From the NCBI GenBank assembly GCA_021741075.1, contig JAIOYO010000005.1, positions 1-64,000 on the forward strand: 64,000 nucleotides of DNA. Reading direction: 5' to 3'. Shown here one piece after another: positions 9,617 through 17,532 of the stretch. Position 1 is the first letter of the stretch, and every line of letters begins with the position of its first letter. This stretch comes from Flavobacteriales bacterium. GTDB lineage: Bacteria > Bacteroidota > Bacteroidia > UBA10329. Position numbers and translations under genes: made by a program. The notes under the pieces are model-generated. The model ran no database searches and was not told where the DNA came from. It was given only the letters and a program-made list of their open reading frames with translations.

Positions 9617-11485
9617 TTAAGATGATCGATGGGCCTTTTCGTGATATGTCTTGACGTGTGGCCCAAGAAAAACACGTGCATAAATGCGGATGAGCGCCAG
9701 TCCGTCTACAATGAATGTGAGGGAAACGATAGAGGCGAGAATGATTTGATGTTCCTGAATGTGAGTAAAAATGAGGTCCTCTCCCACGAAGGTTGGAGTG
9801 ATTGGAAATCCGGCCAGGCCCAAACAAGCAAGAAGGAACATCAAGGCAATTTTCGGATGTTCGAATACGTGCCCATGAAATTGACTGAGGTCAACATTCG
9901 TCTCGAATTTCTTGAGACGCAGAATGGTGGCGTATCCAATAGCTCCTGCGACCAACACTCCGCTCAAATAGATCATCACATCCGAAAAACTGAAGCGCTC
10001 GTTGAACGAAATGGCCAACGCTACCCAAAAGTGACTCATGATTATGAGCATCCAGCTTACCCGAACACTTTTCCTATCCGTGAATGCTTTGAGCACCATT
10101 GCCAAGGAAATGAGCGCAAAGGCACTTGGCAGGTAACTCAATATTCCTGATGGAACGTAGCTCTTGTTAAAGACCAAAAATCCACCGACTACAAGCACAG
10201 GCAGAACGAAAGCAAGCACACGATTGACTGTGAGAAAACTCAGATTGCGCCCCATTGCTTTCATTGGATTCCAAAGCTGTCTGTACATGAGAGATTCCAA
10301 GTTCCACTCTTTCAAACTCAACATGTAAAGCGTGTATTCAATTCGTTTGGGAATGGAATCTTCCACGCTATGCTCTCTGGGAACAAAATGGTAGAACTGC
10401 TCTCTAATCGAATAGGTGACGATGGAAGGCGACACCAACAATTGATAGGTTCGCAAAAAAGCATTTCCGGCAAAATGAAAGAGTGCCAACCACTTCAATC
10501 CTAAAGCCAACTCAACGAAAATGAGCCCAATCTGTGCAATGGATGCATAAGCAATCTGAGCCTTGATGGAAGATTGAACACGAGCTGTTGGTGCAGCCAT
10601 TGCAGCCGTGATCAAACCGACCAATCCGATGATTATTCGAACCGAAATTTGATGCTCCCAGAACGGAAATGTTCGAAGCATTAGAAAAACGCCCATGTGC
10701 ACCGAAAGCGAACCATAAAAAATGGCACTCGATGGCGTTGGACCTTCCATGGCACGCGGCAACCAAGGCGAGAACGGAAATAAGGCCGATTTGGCCATAG
10801 CCGAAAGCAGAATCATCAGCGAAATGAAGATTCCGATGTAGGAATGATGCGAAAGCACTTCATGAACCTGATCGTAGTTATTCAGCTTCAGAAATGCGAT
10901 GTTCTCATGCCAAAGGTGATGGCTCATCCACATGGCGAGAATCAAACCGACATCTCCAACGCGATAGATTGAAAAGACCTTTACCGCATTCTTTACCGGC
11001 AGATAACGCTCGCGGTAGAAGGCAATGAGCAAAAAGGATGACACTCCAAGCACTTCCCAGCCAATGAAAAGCGTCTCAATATTTCCTGAGAAAATGATGA
11101 CGCAATAACCCAAATAGAAGAACAGAATGGTGTTAAAAAACCGCTTGTAGCCCTTCTCTCTGTGGAGATAATAACGGCTGTAAATAGTGATGAGGAACGT
11201 GAGAATTGTTCCGACCAAGAGATAAACAGCCGTGATGCCATCGAAAAAGAAATCGATGTAGAATTCGTAATGCTCCGTGCCGTAAAGCACGAACTCTTTC
11301 ACATTGACGATGGGCGCTCCTTTGAACAACCAGAAACCAACGAAGGATACGGCCAGAACGAATTGAATTCCGACCGTTCCGAAAGACAGCACAGAAAGTG
11401 ACTTTTCGCACTTTGAGCTTATCAGCAGGCTGATGACGAAACTCAAAGCAGGAAGAATCATGAATATGGGAATGATGTGATGCAT
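9617..11485 (-). CDS. dabB: DabB: NuoL/MrpA-like proton-conducting subunit of the DAB inorganic-carbon pump
   Basis: A 622-residue polytopic membrane protein related to complex I subunit NuoL/ND5. Diagnostic blocks are TLFIGWEVLGVSSFLLIAFYRE, AKSALFPFSPWLPRAMEGPT with the conserved Lys and MEGPTP signature, and SSAIFYGSLSVHMGVFLMLR. It sits 9 bp downstream of dabA and on the same strand. No other nuo or mrp gene is nearby, so the pair DabA-DabB is a far better explanation than a stray respiratory subunit. In characterised systems DabB lets cations down their gradient to energise CO2 hydration by DabA. At ~620 residues it is a little longer than the ~550-residue DabB of chemoautotrophs, with extra membrane helices at the C-terminus. 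Confidence 0.92.
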   Translation of the reverse strand: MHHIIPIFMILPALSFVISLLISSKCEKSLSVLSFGTVGIQFVLAVSFVGFWLFKGAPIVNVKEFVLYGTEHYEFYIDFFFDGITAVYLLVGTILTFLITIYSRYYLHREKGYKRFFNTILFFYLGYCVIIFSGNIETLFIGWEVLGVSSFLLIAFYRERYLPVKNAVKVFSIYRVGDVGLILAMWMSHHLWHENIAFLKLNNYDQVHEVLSHHSYIGIFISLMILLSAMAKSALFPFSPWLPRAMEGPTPSSAIFYGSLSVHMGVFLMLRTFPFWEHQISVRIIIGLVGLITAAMAAPTARVQSSIKAQIAYASIAQIGLIFVELALGLKWLALFHFAGNAFLRTYQLLVSPSIVTYSIREQFYHFVPREHSVEDSIPKRIEYTLYMLSLKEWNLESLMYRQLWNPMKAMGRNLSFLTVNRVLAFVLPVLVVGGFLVFNKSYVPSGILSYLPSAFALISLAMVLKAFTDRKSVRVSWMLIIMSHFWVALAISFNERFSFSDVMIYLSGVLVAGAIGYATILRLKKFETNVDLSQFHGHVFEHPKIALMFLLACLGLAGFPITPTFVGEDLIFTHIQEHQIILASIVSLTFIVDGLALIRIYARVFLGPHVKTYHEKAHRSS

Positions 11486-11494
11486 GGCTTTTCT

Positions 11495-13990
11495 TTAATT
11501 GAGAATCATAACTGGAAGATTTTCTTGCGATGATTCAATCAATGGTGTCAGATCAGAAATCACAGTCAAATTCTTTTTGAGAGGCGTATAGCGCTTAAAC
11601 CCGCCTTTTAAGAATCGAAATTGCTCGCGCGATTCTGGATGGATAACTACAAGATGAACCCACTCCTTTTCAAACCATTCGTAGGTGGCCGGATTGGTCT
11701 GAATGGTCTTGAGCACCACATCTGGAAATTGCTCTACGATAATCAAGAGTCTAATTGGGTCGTGCACTTCCACCATTTGAATGGGAAGACCAGGTCTCAG
11801 ATCGCCTTCAATGCCGTTTGCCACACCAATGAGGCCCATCACGTTGTGTGGTAGTTTGGTTCCCGCACCGAGCTTATGATTATCTACTCTGGAGAAGAAA
11901 TACTCCAAATTGATTCCACCGCAAACAGGCGCTGCCGCATTCAGAATCCCTAACAGGTACTTACCGTCAGGGTCAACTCGGTAGTCGTATGAATTCATGA
12001 ATGCCCTCCGATCGAGAAAGACATGATCCGTCAAACTTCTTCTACCAACGATGCAAAGTGCGTTTGTAGCATGGTTTAACTCTGGTCGAGGCTCAAAAAG
12101 AGAAACCGTTCGCGTTTTGACCTGTTCATGCACCTTCTCTGGAGTTGTATTGGTGCGTGTGAGTTCGAATCTTCTGCTGCGCTCCTTTGCATTGGCGCTC
12201 AGCGCCCTTTTAAAAATCCGCTCGTTGCTTTCGTGCAGTTTTTGATTCGATTCACTGAGAACTTCCAAATCGTAAAACATGAACTCATCGCGCGATGTAT
12301 CGTGAAGTCCGCCCAAAAACTGTGTAGTATGTGGCAGACGGATTCCTCGTTCCCAAAGTATCTCGCGCACTTTGGGATGATTTGCCATCACGCTAAAAGC
12401 TCTGGCATTCACCGAACCTGGCCGACCGGAACAAGCCCCACAATCGTATCCAGCATAATGAGTGTTATTCACGCTGCTCGATCCATGTCCGATCATGTAA
12501 ATAAGCGGTGCAAAATCCTTGTTCAAGCCAGTGCTCATCAACACCGCTTGCACTCTATCTGCCATTTCCGTAAGACTGAATCCGACTTGAAGGCCGTCTT
12601 GCTTCAAGTTTGGGTCATTGTTCTGCACCGTTAGTTTAGAATCTGGGCTCATGTGTCTGAACGAGAGCGCAGTACCCGGACCAGCAGATGGCCTAAAAAT
12701 GTTGATTGTGAGTTTGATTGCAGCCCAAAAACCGAGCGTTTGAGCTATGAACCAACCTCCGAAAAGTCCGTGGCTTTGTTTGGCAAAGTGAGCCGCTTTG
12801 GCATGTCCATTTCCCGAACCCACTTCTTTAATCAAGTGCTTCGGACTTAAGGGAGCTGGACAAACTTTTGTGAAGAATTTACCTTGATCAGGCTTATAGT
12901 AGCAATCGATGGCGAAGTGACCAGGCGTTCCATAAGTCTTTGATCCTGGCGCCATTTGCTCCACATATCTGCGGATGGAGCATTCTCTATCGTCAATACA
13001 GAAAAAGGCTTGAAACGGAACATTCGTTTGCTCCTTTGTATGTTTTTGACCTTCGGTAATCCCTGCCAAGACTTGATCATAGAAGGTCCATTCATAGGCC
13101 AATTGCCATAGAACTTTCACTTGGTCGTGCTCAGATGTCGGAATCGGCTCAAAAAGCCCCTGAATCTGCTTGGTGACCTTGACCGCTAATGGCGACCATA
13201 TATCGCCAAACTGTCGATCAAGTGCGTCTATTTCAAGCAAGAGTTCGAAAACGATGAGGTCGTGAAGTGAAATCAATCGTTTATCGAGCAGTGCATTCGG
13301 ATTTTCCTCTATTACCGAAACCAAACCTGACCAACCCGGGTGGGCAAATTGCTGATCGTAGAGATACTGCTCAAACAATTCTTCGTTTCCAACCACCAAC
13401 ATAAGGAGGTCGTGTAGCGAACAATCCGTTTCGAGAAGCAGCTTTTTGGCTCTTGATGTACGGAAAAAGCTGGTCATAGCCAATCGCTCCATCTCTCGGA
13501 TAGATTCTAAGAATCCTTTGTTCCAAACTGGGAAATGCCAGATTGAAATTCCTTGATCCAGGTAGCTGTTCAATATTCTGAACAGCGTTGGATGAACCAA
13601 CGTATCTAGATCTATGTGATAGATGTTTTTCCATGACGATCTGAGCTTTCCGATTCTGCTTGGAATGCTCGAATCAAACTTTCCATGAAGCATTTTGTGT
13701 TTCCACAGTTCAACTTCTTCTTCTCCAAACTGATCGGCAACTGCTTTATGCCGGATGCGCTCATCAATCTGACCTTTCGCATATAGCGTTCTATATTCCT
13801 CAACTGAAAGCGAGGTCTTAAACCCAAAGATGGCCGAAGCCTTGGCGCAGGCCTCAAAAAAGCGCTCGTGCTGAAAAGCATGAAGCGTATTGTGATGAAT
13901 AAAATCCTTCAGCGGAGCTTGTGCAGGCAAATAGTGCTTGAGCTCGTGAAGCACCGCGTGTTCATCGAACACCGTTGTTTCTTTTTTCAT
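11495..13990 (-). CDS. dabA: DabA: zinc-dependent, carbonic-anhydrase-like subunit of the DAB inorganic-carbon pump (DUF2309/UPF0753)
   Basis: Large peripheral protein, 831 residues, that with DabB performs vectorial CO2 hydration to bicarbonate. The beta-carbonic-anhydrase-like zinc site can be read: Cys331 and Asp333 in FFCIDDRECS, His502 in MIGHGSSS and Cys517 in DCGACSGRPG. The H-to-C spacing of 15 equals that of the Halothiobacillus DabA site (C351, D353, H524, C539 as I recall it), and the C-to-H spacing is 171 versus 173. Other family blocks are FIHHNTLHAFQH near the N-terminus, NAAAPVCGGINLEYFFS, and GDLRPGLPIQMVEVHDP. It lies in tandem with dabB. All predicted catalytic residues are present, so an active enzyme is likely. 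The host is presumably heterotrophic, so the probable role is bicarbonate supply for carboxylases or pH homeostasis. Confidence 0.94.
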   Translation of the reverse strand: MKKETTVFDEHAVLHELKHYLPAQAPLKDFIHHNTLHAFQHERFFEACAKASAIFGFKTSLSVEEYRTLYAKGQIDERIRHKAVADQFGEEEVELWKHKMLHGKFDSSIPSRIGKLRSSWKNIYHIDLDTLVHPTLFRILNSYLDQGISIWHFPVWNKGFLESIREMERLAMTSFFRTSRAKKLLLETDCSLHDLLMLVVGNEELFEQYLYDQQFAHPGWSGLVSVIEENPNALLDKRLISLHDLIVFELLLEIDALDRQFGDIWSPLAVKVTKQIQGLFEPIPTSEHDQVKVLWQLAYEWTFYDQVLAGITEGQKHTKEQTNVPFQAFFCIDDRECSIRRYVEQMAPGSKTYGTPGHFAIDCYYKPDQGKFFTKVCPAPLSPKHLIKEVGSGNGHAKAAHFAKQSHGLFGGWFIAQTLGFWAAIKLTINIFRPSAGPGTALSFRHMSPDSKLTVQNNDPNLKQDGLQVGFSLTEMADRVQAVLMSTGLNKDFAPLIYMIGHGSSSVNNTHYAGYDCGACSGRPGSVNARAFSVMANHPKVREILWERGIRLPHTTQFLGGLHDTSRDEFMFYDLEVLSESNQKLHESNERIFKRALSANAKERSRRFELTRTNTTPEKVHEQVKTRTVSLFEPRPELNHATNALCIVGRRSLTDHVFLDRRAFMNSYDYRVDPDGKYLLGILNAAAPVCGGINLEYFFSRVDNHKLGAGTKLPHNVMGLIGVANGIEGDLRPGLPIQMVEVHDPIRLLIIVEQFPDVVLKTIQTNPATYEWFEKEWVHLVVIHPESREQFRFLKGGFKRYTPLKKNLTVISDLTPLIESSQENLPVMILN

Positions 13991-14114
13991 GATGGTAATT
14001 TGAAATCCTGGATAGCAGGAAATTGGTTCAATAAAAAATTTGAACAGGGTGCAGGTTCATCCGAAGGACGAACGGCACAGCCACGACCTTCTCAGGCCTT
14101 AGTTACGAAAGGTA

Positions 14115-14450
14115 TCAGATTAGGAAGACGCACTTGTCCAAGAAAATGGGCACGTGCAAGGAGTGCGGAAAAAACGCCCTCGATTGAATATTTAACCGCC
14201 CCGAAAGTTCGGAAACCGTTTTTGAAGCAAGTGAATAATGAAAATACTGGTCGAATAGAATCCAAATAGCCGGATCGAAATTTTTGAATCGACTTGCGAC
14301 TTCCGTCTCAGCTTTTTCCTTCGCTTCTGATGATTCAAAATAATAAGCGCTATCCAGATCATTGTGCTTATGCGCAATTTCGGCCATGAGGTTGAATCCA
14401 AAAACCACGATGAGGAGACCAAGAAAATATTGAACTGCGCGCTTAGACAC
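14115..14450 (-). CDS. Small single-span membrane protein upstream of dabA
   Basis: No family recognised. From the GTG at 14450 it reads MSKRAVQYFLGLLIVVFGFN, one N-terminal membrane helix followed by a soluble region of about 85 residues with aromatic and charged residues (111 aa in all). A TTG at 14471 would add seven residues, but it falls inside the promoter-like TACATTTG, so GTG is preferred. The gene lies 124 bp upstream of dabA and downstream of the can terminator, so it may be the first gene of the dab transcript. Homologues next to other dabA genes would make it a candidate accessory protein. An overlapping 76-residue frame at 14192-14422 has no signal or recognisable domain and is taken as spurious. 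Confidence 0.55.
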   Translation of the reverse strand: MSKRAVQYFLGLLIVVFGFNLMAEIAHKHNDLDSAYYFESSEAKEKAETEVASRFKNFDPAIWILFDQYFHYSLASKTVSELSGRLNIQSRAFFPHSLHVPIFLDKCVFLI

Positions 14451-14468
14451 CTTCTTATAATTTGGCGT

Positions 14469-14476
14469 CAAATGTA
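14469..14476 (-). promoter_or_regulatory. Candidate -7 promoter element for the dab transcript
   Basis: The reverse strand reads TACATTTG, an exact TAnnTTTG match, 18 nt before the GTG at 14450. It lies just downstream of the can terminator, where a new transcript would have to start. No convincing -33 TTG was seen. Confidence 0.45.
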
Positions 14477-14558
14477 TTTATTCATCAATTACCCGTAACA
14501 GGTTTAACCTTTCGTTAACAAATAAAATGTGAAGCAAAATTTTGAAGAGGGCAAAAAG

Positions 14559-14580
14559 AAAGGCGACCGAAGTCGCCTTT
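14559..14580 (-). terminator. Rho-independent terminator of the sulP2-can transcript
   Basis: On the reverse strand the hairpin is AAAGGCGAC-TTCG-GTCGCCTTT, a 9-bp perfect stem with a stable UUCG loop, followed by TCTTTTTG. It begins 23 nt after the stop codon of the carbonic anhydrase gene. This separates sulP2-can from the dabA-dabB-sulP1 group. Confidence 0.85.
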
Positions 14581-14603
14581 CATTTCTTACATCAATCTTG
14601 AGT

Positions 14604-15242
14604 TTAGAATTTCAGTTTATAAACTGATTCCAAGTCCTCATCACACGTATAGTTTACATCTAGGTCTTTCACCACACCAGAACCAACGCCATAAACCCAG
14701 CCGTGAATATGAAGTAGTTGTCCTTTGTTCCAAGCACTCTGCACAATGGAGGTCTTGGCAAGGTCAAGCACTTGCTCCTTAACGTTCAATTCAACAAATC
14801 GCTCAAAACGCTCATTCTCATCTTTGATAGAGTCGAGTTCCTTATGATGAAAGCGGTAGACATCCTTGATGTGTCGTACCCAGTTATCGATGAGTCCGAA
14901 TGAGCTGTTTGTCATGGCTGCTTTCACACCTCCACAGCCGTAGTGTCCGCACACAATTACGTGACGCACTTTAAGCACATTGACTGCATAGTCGAGCACA
15001 CTCAACATACTCATATCTGTATGAAGAACCATGTTTGCTATGTTTCTGTGAACGAAGACCTCGCCCGGCTGTGCACCAATTATTTCGTTGGCTGGCACGC
15101 GGCTATCTGCACAACCAATCCAAAGTAAAGGTGGCTGCTGACCATTAGCCAGTTTGGAAAAATACTCAGAATCTTCACCTAGCTTACGTTCAACCCAGAC
15201 CTTATTATTCTCAATTAGTTTACTGTAAAATGCTTTTTCCAT
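14604..15242 (-). CDS. can: Beta-class carbonic anhydrase
   Basis: Zinc enzyme interconverting CO2 and bicarbonate in the cytoplasm. The 212-residue length is normal for clade B bacterial beta-CAs. The zinc site and catalytic dyad are Cys44, Asp46 and Arg48 in WIGCADSRVP, and His100 and Cys103 in CGHYGCGGV. No signal peptide is present. It is 52 bp downstream of sulP2 on the same strand, the common Bacteroidota pairing of a SulP permease with a carbonic anhydrase. A strong terminator follows. Within the island it would convert imported bicarbonate to CO2 on demand. That works against DabA if both are active at once, so differential expression or differing pH conditions are expected. Confidence 0.96.
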   Translation of the reverse strand: MEKAFYSKLIENNKVWVERKLGEDSEYFSKLANGQQPPLLWIGCADSRVPANEIIGAQPGEVFVHRNIANMVLHTDMSMLSVLDYAVNVLKVRHVIVCGHYGCGGVKAAMTNSSFGLIDNWVRHIKDVYRFHHKELDSIKDENERFERFVELNVKEQVLDLAKTSIVQSAWNKGQLLHIHGWVYGVGSGVVKDLDVNYTCDEDLESVYKLKF

Positions 15243-15294
15243 GAAATTTCTATTGTTTAAATGTGTTGTTATTTATATAGATTGGTATTGAACG

Positions 15295-16848
15295 TTATAC
15301 GAAAATCGGTTTTGGTTTCACACCATCCATTACTGCTGGTCTATACTCAATTGAATCAAGTGAATGTTTTTCGCTGGCCATAAAATCCCGAATAATCTCA
15401 TCAACATCTGGGTGCATAAACGCACACTTAGAAGCATCGATAACAACAGCCTGACCTTCCTTTATCTCGTTCAGTAATTGTAATATCGAAGCTTTGTTGA
15501 GAAACGTTACATGCTCAGAAAGCGTGATGATAAGTTTTCCGTTGTCTTCCTTTTGCTGAAGGAAATAAGAACTTTTAAAATTTTCCATCAGAATAAAAAA
15601 GATACCTACTGCCAATCCTAGCGAAATTCCGACTAGTAAATCGGTGAAAACAATTCCGATAACTGTTGCAATAAATGGTATAAACTGTATTCTACCGGCT
15701 TTAAACATTTCTATGAATAGTGCTGGCTTGGCTAACTTATATCCAACTACCAGCAGGATGGCCGCCAAACTTGCCAACGGAATCATATTCAAGATGTTTG
15801 GAACGAGCATGGCAGAAAACAGAATCAACACGCCATGAAAAATGGCAGACACTTTCGTGACGCCACCCGACTGAATATTAGCGGAACTCCGTACGATTAC
15901 TTGCGTTATTGGCAATCCTCCAATTAATCCAGAAACCGAGTTGCCAATTCCTTGGGCAATTAACTCTCGATTTGTAGGTGTTATTCGTTTTTTCGGATCC
16001 AGTTTATCAGTAGCCTCAACACAAAGAAGTGTTTCTAAACTTGCTACCACTGCCATGGTAAAGGCAACTGTCCAAACTTTTCCATTGGTAATCGCTTCAA
16101 ATTGGGGGAGCGAGAACTGCCCGAAAAACTCTGCAAATCCATTTGATACCGGAAGACTTACCAGATGCTCTCCTGCAATGACAAACTCAGAAGAATTAGC
16201 AAAAGCAAAGTTTAGACCTATACCCGCAGCAACAGCCACAATTGGACCTTGTACAATCTGAAATATTCGAATTTTCTTCATGAACTTTTGTTCCCAAAGA
16301 ATAAGAATGGCTAAGGATATGGCTGCAACTACCATGGCTCCGGAACTCACATAATCCATCATGTGAGGTATCTCTGTAAAGGTGTTAAAGCCATCTTTCT
16401 GAAAGAAATCCATATCGCCCTCATAATCCTTGTCATACCCAAATGCATGAGGTATTTGCTTCAGAAAAATAATAATGCCTATTGCAGCAAGCATTCCTTT
16501 TATAACAGATGACGGAAAATAGTATCCAATGATACCAGCTTTGAGAAGACCTAAAACAATTTGAAAAAAACCAGCCAAAACCACTGCCATGAGAAAAATA
16601 TCGAAGGACCCAAGGTCTTGAATAGCAGTAAGCACAATCACAGCTAATCCAGCGGCTGGACCACTAACTCCCAATTGGGAACCACTGATGACTCCGACCA
16701 CAATTCCGCCTACAATGCCAGCAATGATACCCGAAAACAACGGGGCGCCTGAGGCGAGGGCAATTCCCAAACAGAGGGGCACTGCCACAAAGAAAACCAC
16801 GATACGAGCGGGGATATCGGAGCCAAGATATTTGATGTATTTATTCAC
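15295..16848 (-). CDS. SulP-family inorganic anion transporter (copy 2), paired with carbonic anhydrase
   Basis: Inner-membrane SLC26/SulP permease, about 517 residues. Landmarks are FFVAVPLCLGIALASGAPL (TM1), GVSGPAAGLAVI (TM3), SVIKGMLAAIGIIIFLKQIP, ASLETLLCVEATDKLDP, VIVRSSANIQSGGVTK and a C-terminal STAS-like segment (VVIDASKCAFMHPDV). I take GTG 16848 (MNKYIKYLG) as the start. A TTG at 16857 would add three residues. The tight linkage to can makes bicarbonate the favoured substrate, but sulfate remains possible. It differs clearly from copy 1, so this is old paralogy, not a recent duplication. Confidence 0.92.
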   Translation of the reverse strand: MNKYIKYLGSDIPARIVVFFVAVPLCLGIALASGAPLFSGIIAGIVGGIVVGVISGSQLGVSGPAAGLAVIVLTAIQDLGSFDIFLMAVVLAGFFQIVLGLLKAGIIGYYFPSSVIKGMLAAIGIIIFLKQIPHAFGYDKDYEGDMDFFQKDGFNTFTEIPHMMDYVSSGAMVVAAISLAILILWEQKFMKKIRIFQIVQGPIVAVAAGIGLNFAFANSSEFVIAGEHLVSLPVSNGFAEFFGQFSLPQFEAITNGKVWTVAFTMAVVASLETLLCVEATDKLDPKKRITPTNRELIAQGIGNSVSGLIGGLPITQVIVRSSANIQSGGVTKVSAIFHGVLILFSAMLVPNILNMIPLASLAAILLVVGYKLAKPALFIEMFKAGRIQFIPFIATVIGIVFTDLLVGISLGLAVGIFFILMENFKSSYFLQQKEDNGKLIITLSEHVTFLNKASILQLLNEIKEGQAVVIDASKCAFMHPDVDEIIRDFMASEKHSLDSIEYRPAVMDGVKPKPIFV

Positions 16849-16952
16849 GTAAATCAAGTTTTATCCATGGCAAAGCCATAGAGTTAAGAATATAAAATGA
16901 TGCTTAAATTGACCGAAATGGTCATACGCAGCCGAAAGGCAGCTACTGGAAA

Positions 16953-17267
16953 TTATGCTTCGGGAGGCGGAGAACCAACCTCACCAAGAATAGATATGTA
17001 CGGATTAGCCGCACGGTATGTATTTCGAAATGTTACAACCTCTTTTTTAATGACCGATTGATGTGGCTCTGCCCACTTCACTTCTTTTACCGTTTCTTCT
17101 GTTTCTGCATCCTCATTTTCTTCTTCCGCCATTACGTTGGTTAGAAGATTAAACCAAGAACCTTTATCTGCTTGATAACCAGCCACACTAACCTGCACGG
17201 TTGCTAGGAAGATGCTGGCGATGAAAAGCCAACTAAAAATCCTAGTTTGTGTTTGCAGTATAAGCAT
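16953..17267 (-). CDS. Small exported acidic protein of unknown function
   Basis: A 104-residue protein with an N-terminal hydrophobic segment (IFSWLFIASIFLATVQVSVAG) that looks like a signal peptide or anchor. A Glu-rich stretch (MAEEENEDAETEETV) and a C-terminus ending SPPPEA follow. No family recognised. An exact TAGTTTTG element lies 4 nt before the ATG, which argues for this start and for a leaderless mRNA. It is the gene immediately upstream of sulP2 on the same strand. Confidence 0.65.
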   Translation of the reverse strand: MLILQTQTRIFSWLFIASIFLATVQVSVAGYQADKGSWFNLLTNVMAEEENEDAETEETVKEVKWAEPHQSVIKKEVVTFRNTYRAANPYISILGEVGSPPPEA

Positions 17268-17271
17268 TTGG

Positions 17272-17279
17272 CAAAACTA
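17272..17279 (-). promoter_or_regulatory. TAnnTTTG -7 element abutting a start codon
   Basis: The reverse strand reads TAGTTTTG, then CCAA, then the ATG at 17267. With Bacteroidota initiation a few nt after this element, the mRNA would begin at or next to the start codon. Confidence 0.55.
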
Positions 17280-17332
17280 AAGTTTGCTGCCCAGTAAACA
17301 TATTAAAATACGTTAAAGTTCAATGATTATTA

Positions 17333-17473
17333 TCACATAGGTCCCATGGGAGTGTGGATAGCCCTTCTGCCATCACACTTACGCGTTTTACGTGTGCTCG
17401 TACAGCTATTTAGTAGTACTCCTAATATCAGCAGTAGCGCCACTAACGCTAATATGTCTTTAATTCTGTTCAT
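17333..17473 (-). CDS. 46-residue lipoprotein
   Basis: A short open frame: MNRIKDILALVALLLILGVL, then LNSC as lipobox (Cys24), then a basic 22-residue mature peptide with a second Cys33 and a TPMGPM tail. Small lipoproteins with a basic Cys-containing tail are frequent in Bacteroidota, and their role is unknown to me. It is divergent from the SGNH-hydrolase gene with 59 bp between starts. Codon use is ordinary and the signal peptide is textbook, so I believe it is real despite its size. Confidence 0.6.
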   Translation of the reverse strand: MNRIKDILALVALLLILGVLLNSCTSTRKTRKCDGRRAIHTPMGPM

Positions 17474-17520
17474 GAAATGTAAACGCATTTGACGCTATCT
17501 TATTATGAATACATATTTCC

Positions 17521-17528
17521 TAGGTTTG
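17521..17528 (+). promoter_or_regulatory. TAnnTTTG -7 element 4 nt before the SGNH gene
   Basis: TAGGTTTG matches the Bacteroidota -7 consensus exactly and ends 4 nt before the GTG at 17533, suggesting a leaderless transcript. No TTG occurs at the expected -33 spacing. Confidence 0.5.
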
Positions 17529-17532
17529 GAAA

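Noticed and set aside
9629..10150. 173-codon open frame on the + strand
   Set aside because: It lies wholly antisense to dabB, has no recognisable domain, and its composition is that expected from reading a membrane-protein gene backwards.
9617..11485. Reading dabB as a complex I NuoL or Mrp antiporter subunit
   Set aside because: No other nuo or mrp genes are near, and dabA lies 9 bp upstream; the DabB interpretation fits better.
12128..12634. 168-codon open frame on the + strand
   Set aside because: Antisense to dabA, whose catalytic motifs are intact in the other frame.
14192..14422. 76-codon frame overlapping the small membrane protein upstream of dabA
   Set aside because: Same strand but different frame, no signal or helix pattern; the competing frame has a clean membrane helix and a promoter-like site.
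16883..16952. Small hairpins between the exported acidic protein gene and sulP2 as a terminator
   Set aside because: Stems of 4-5 bp with mismatches and no U-tract; read-through from the small gene into sulP2 cannot be excluded.
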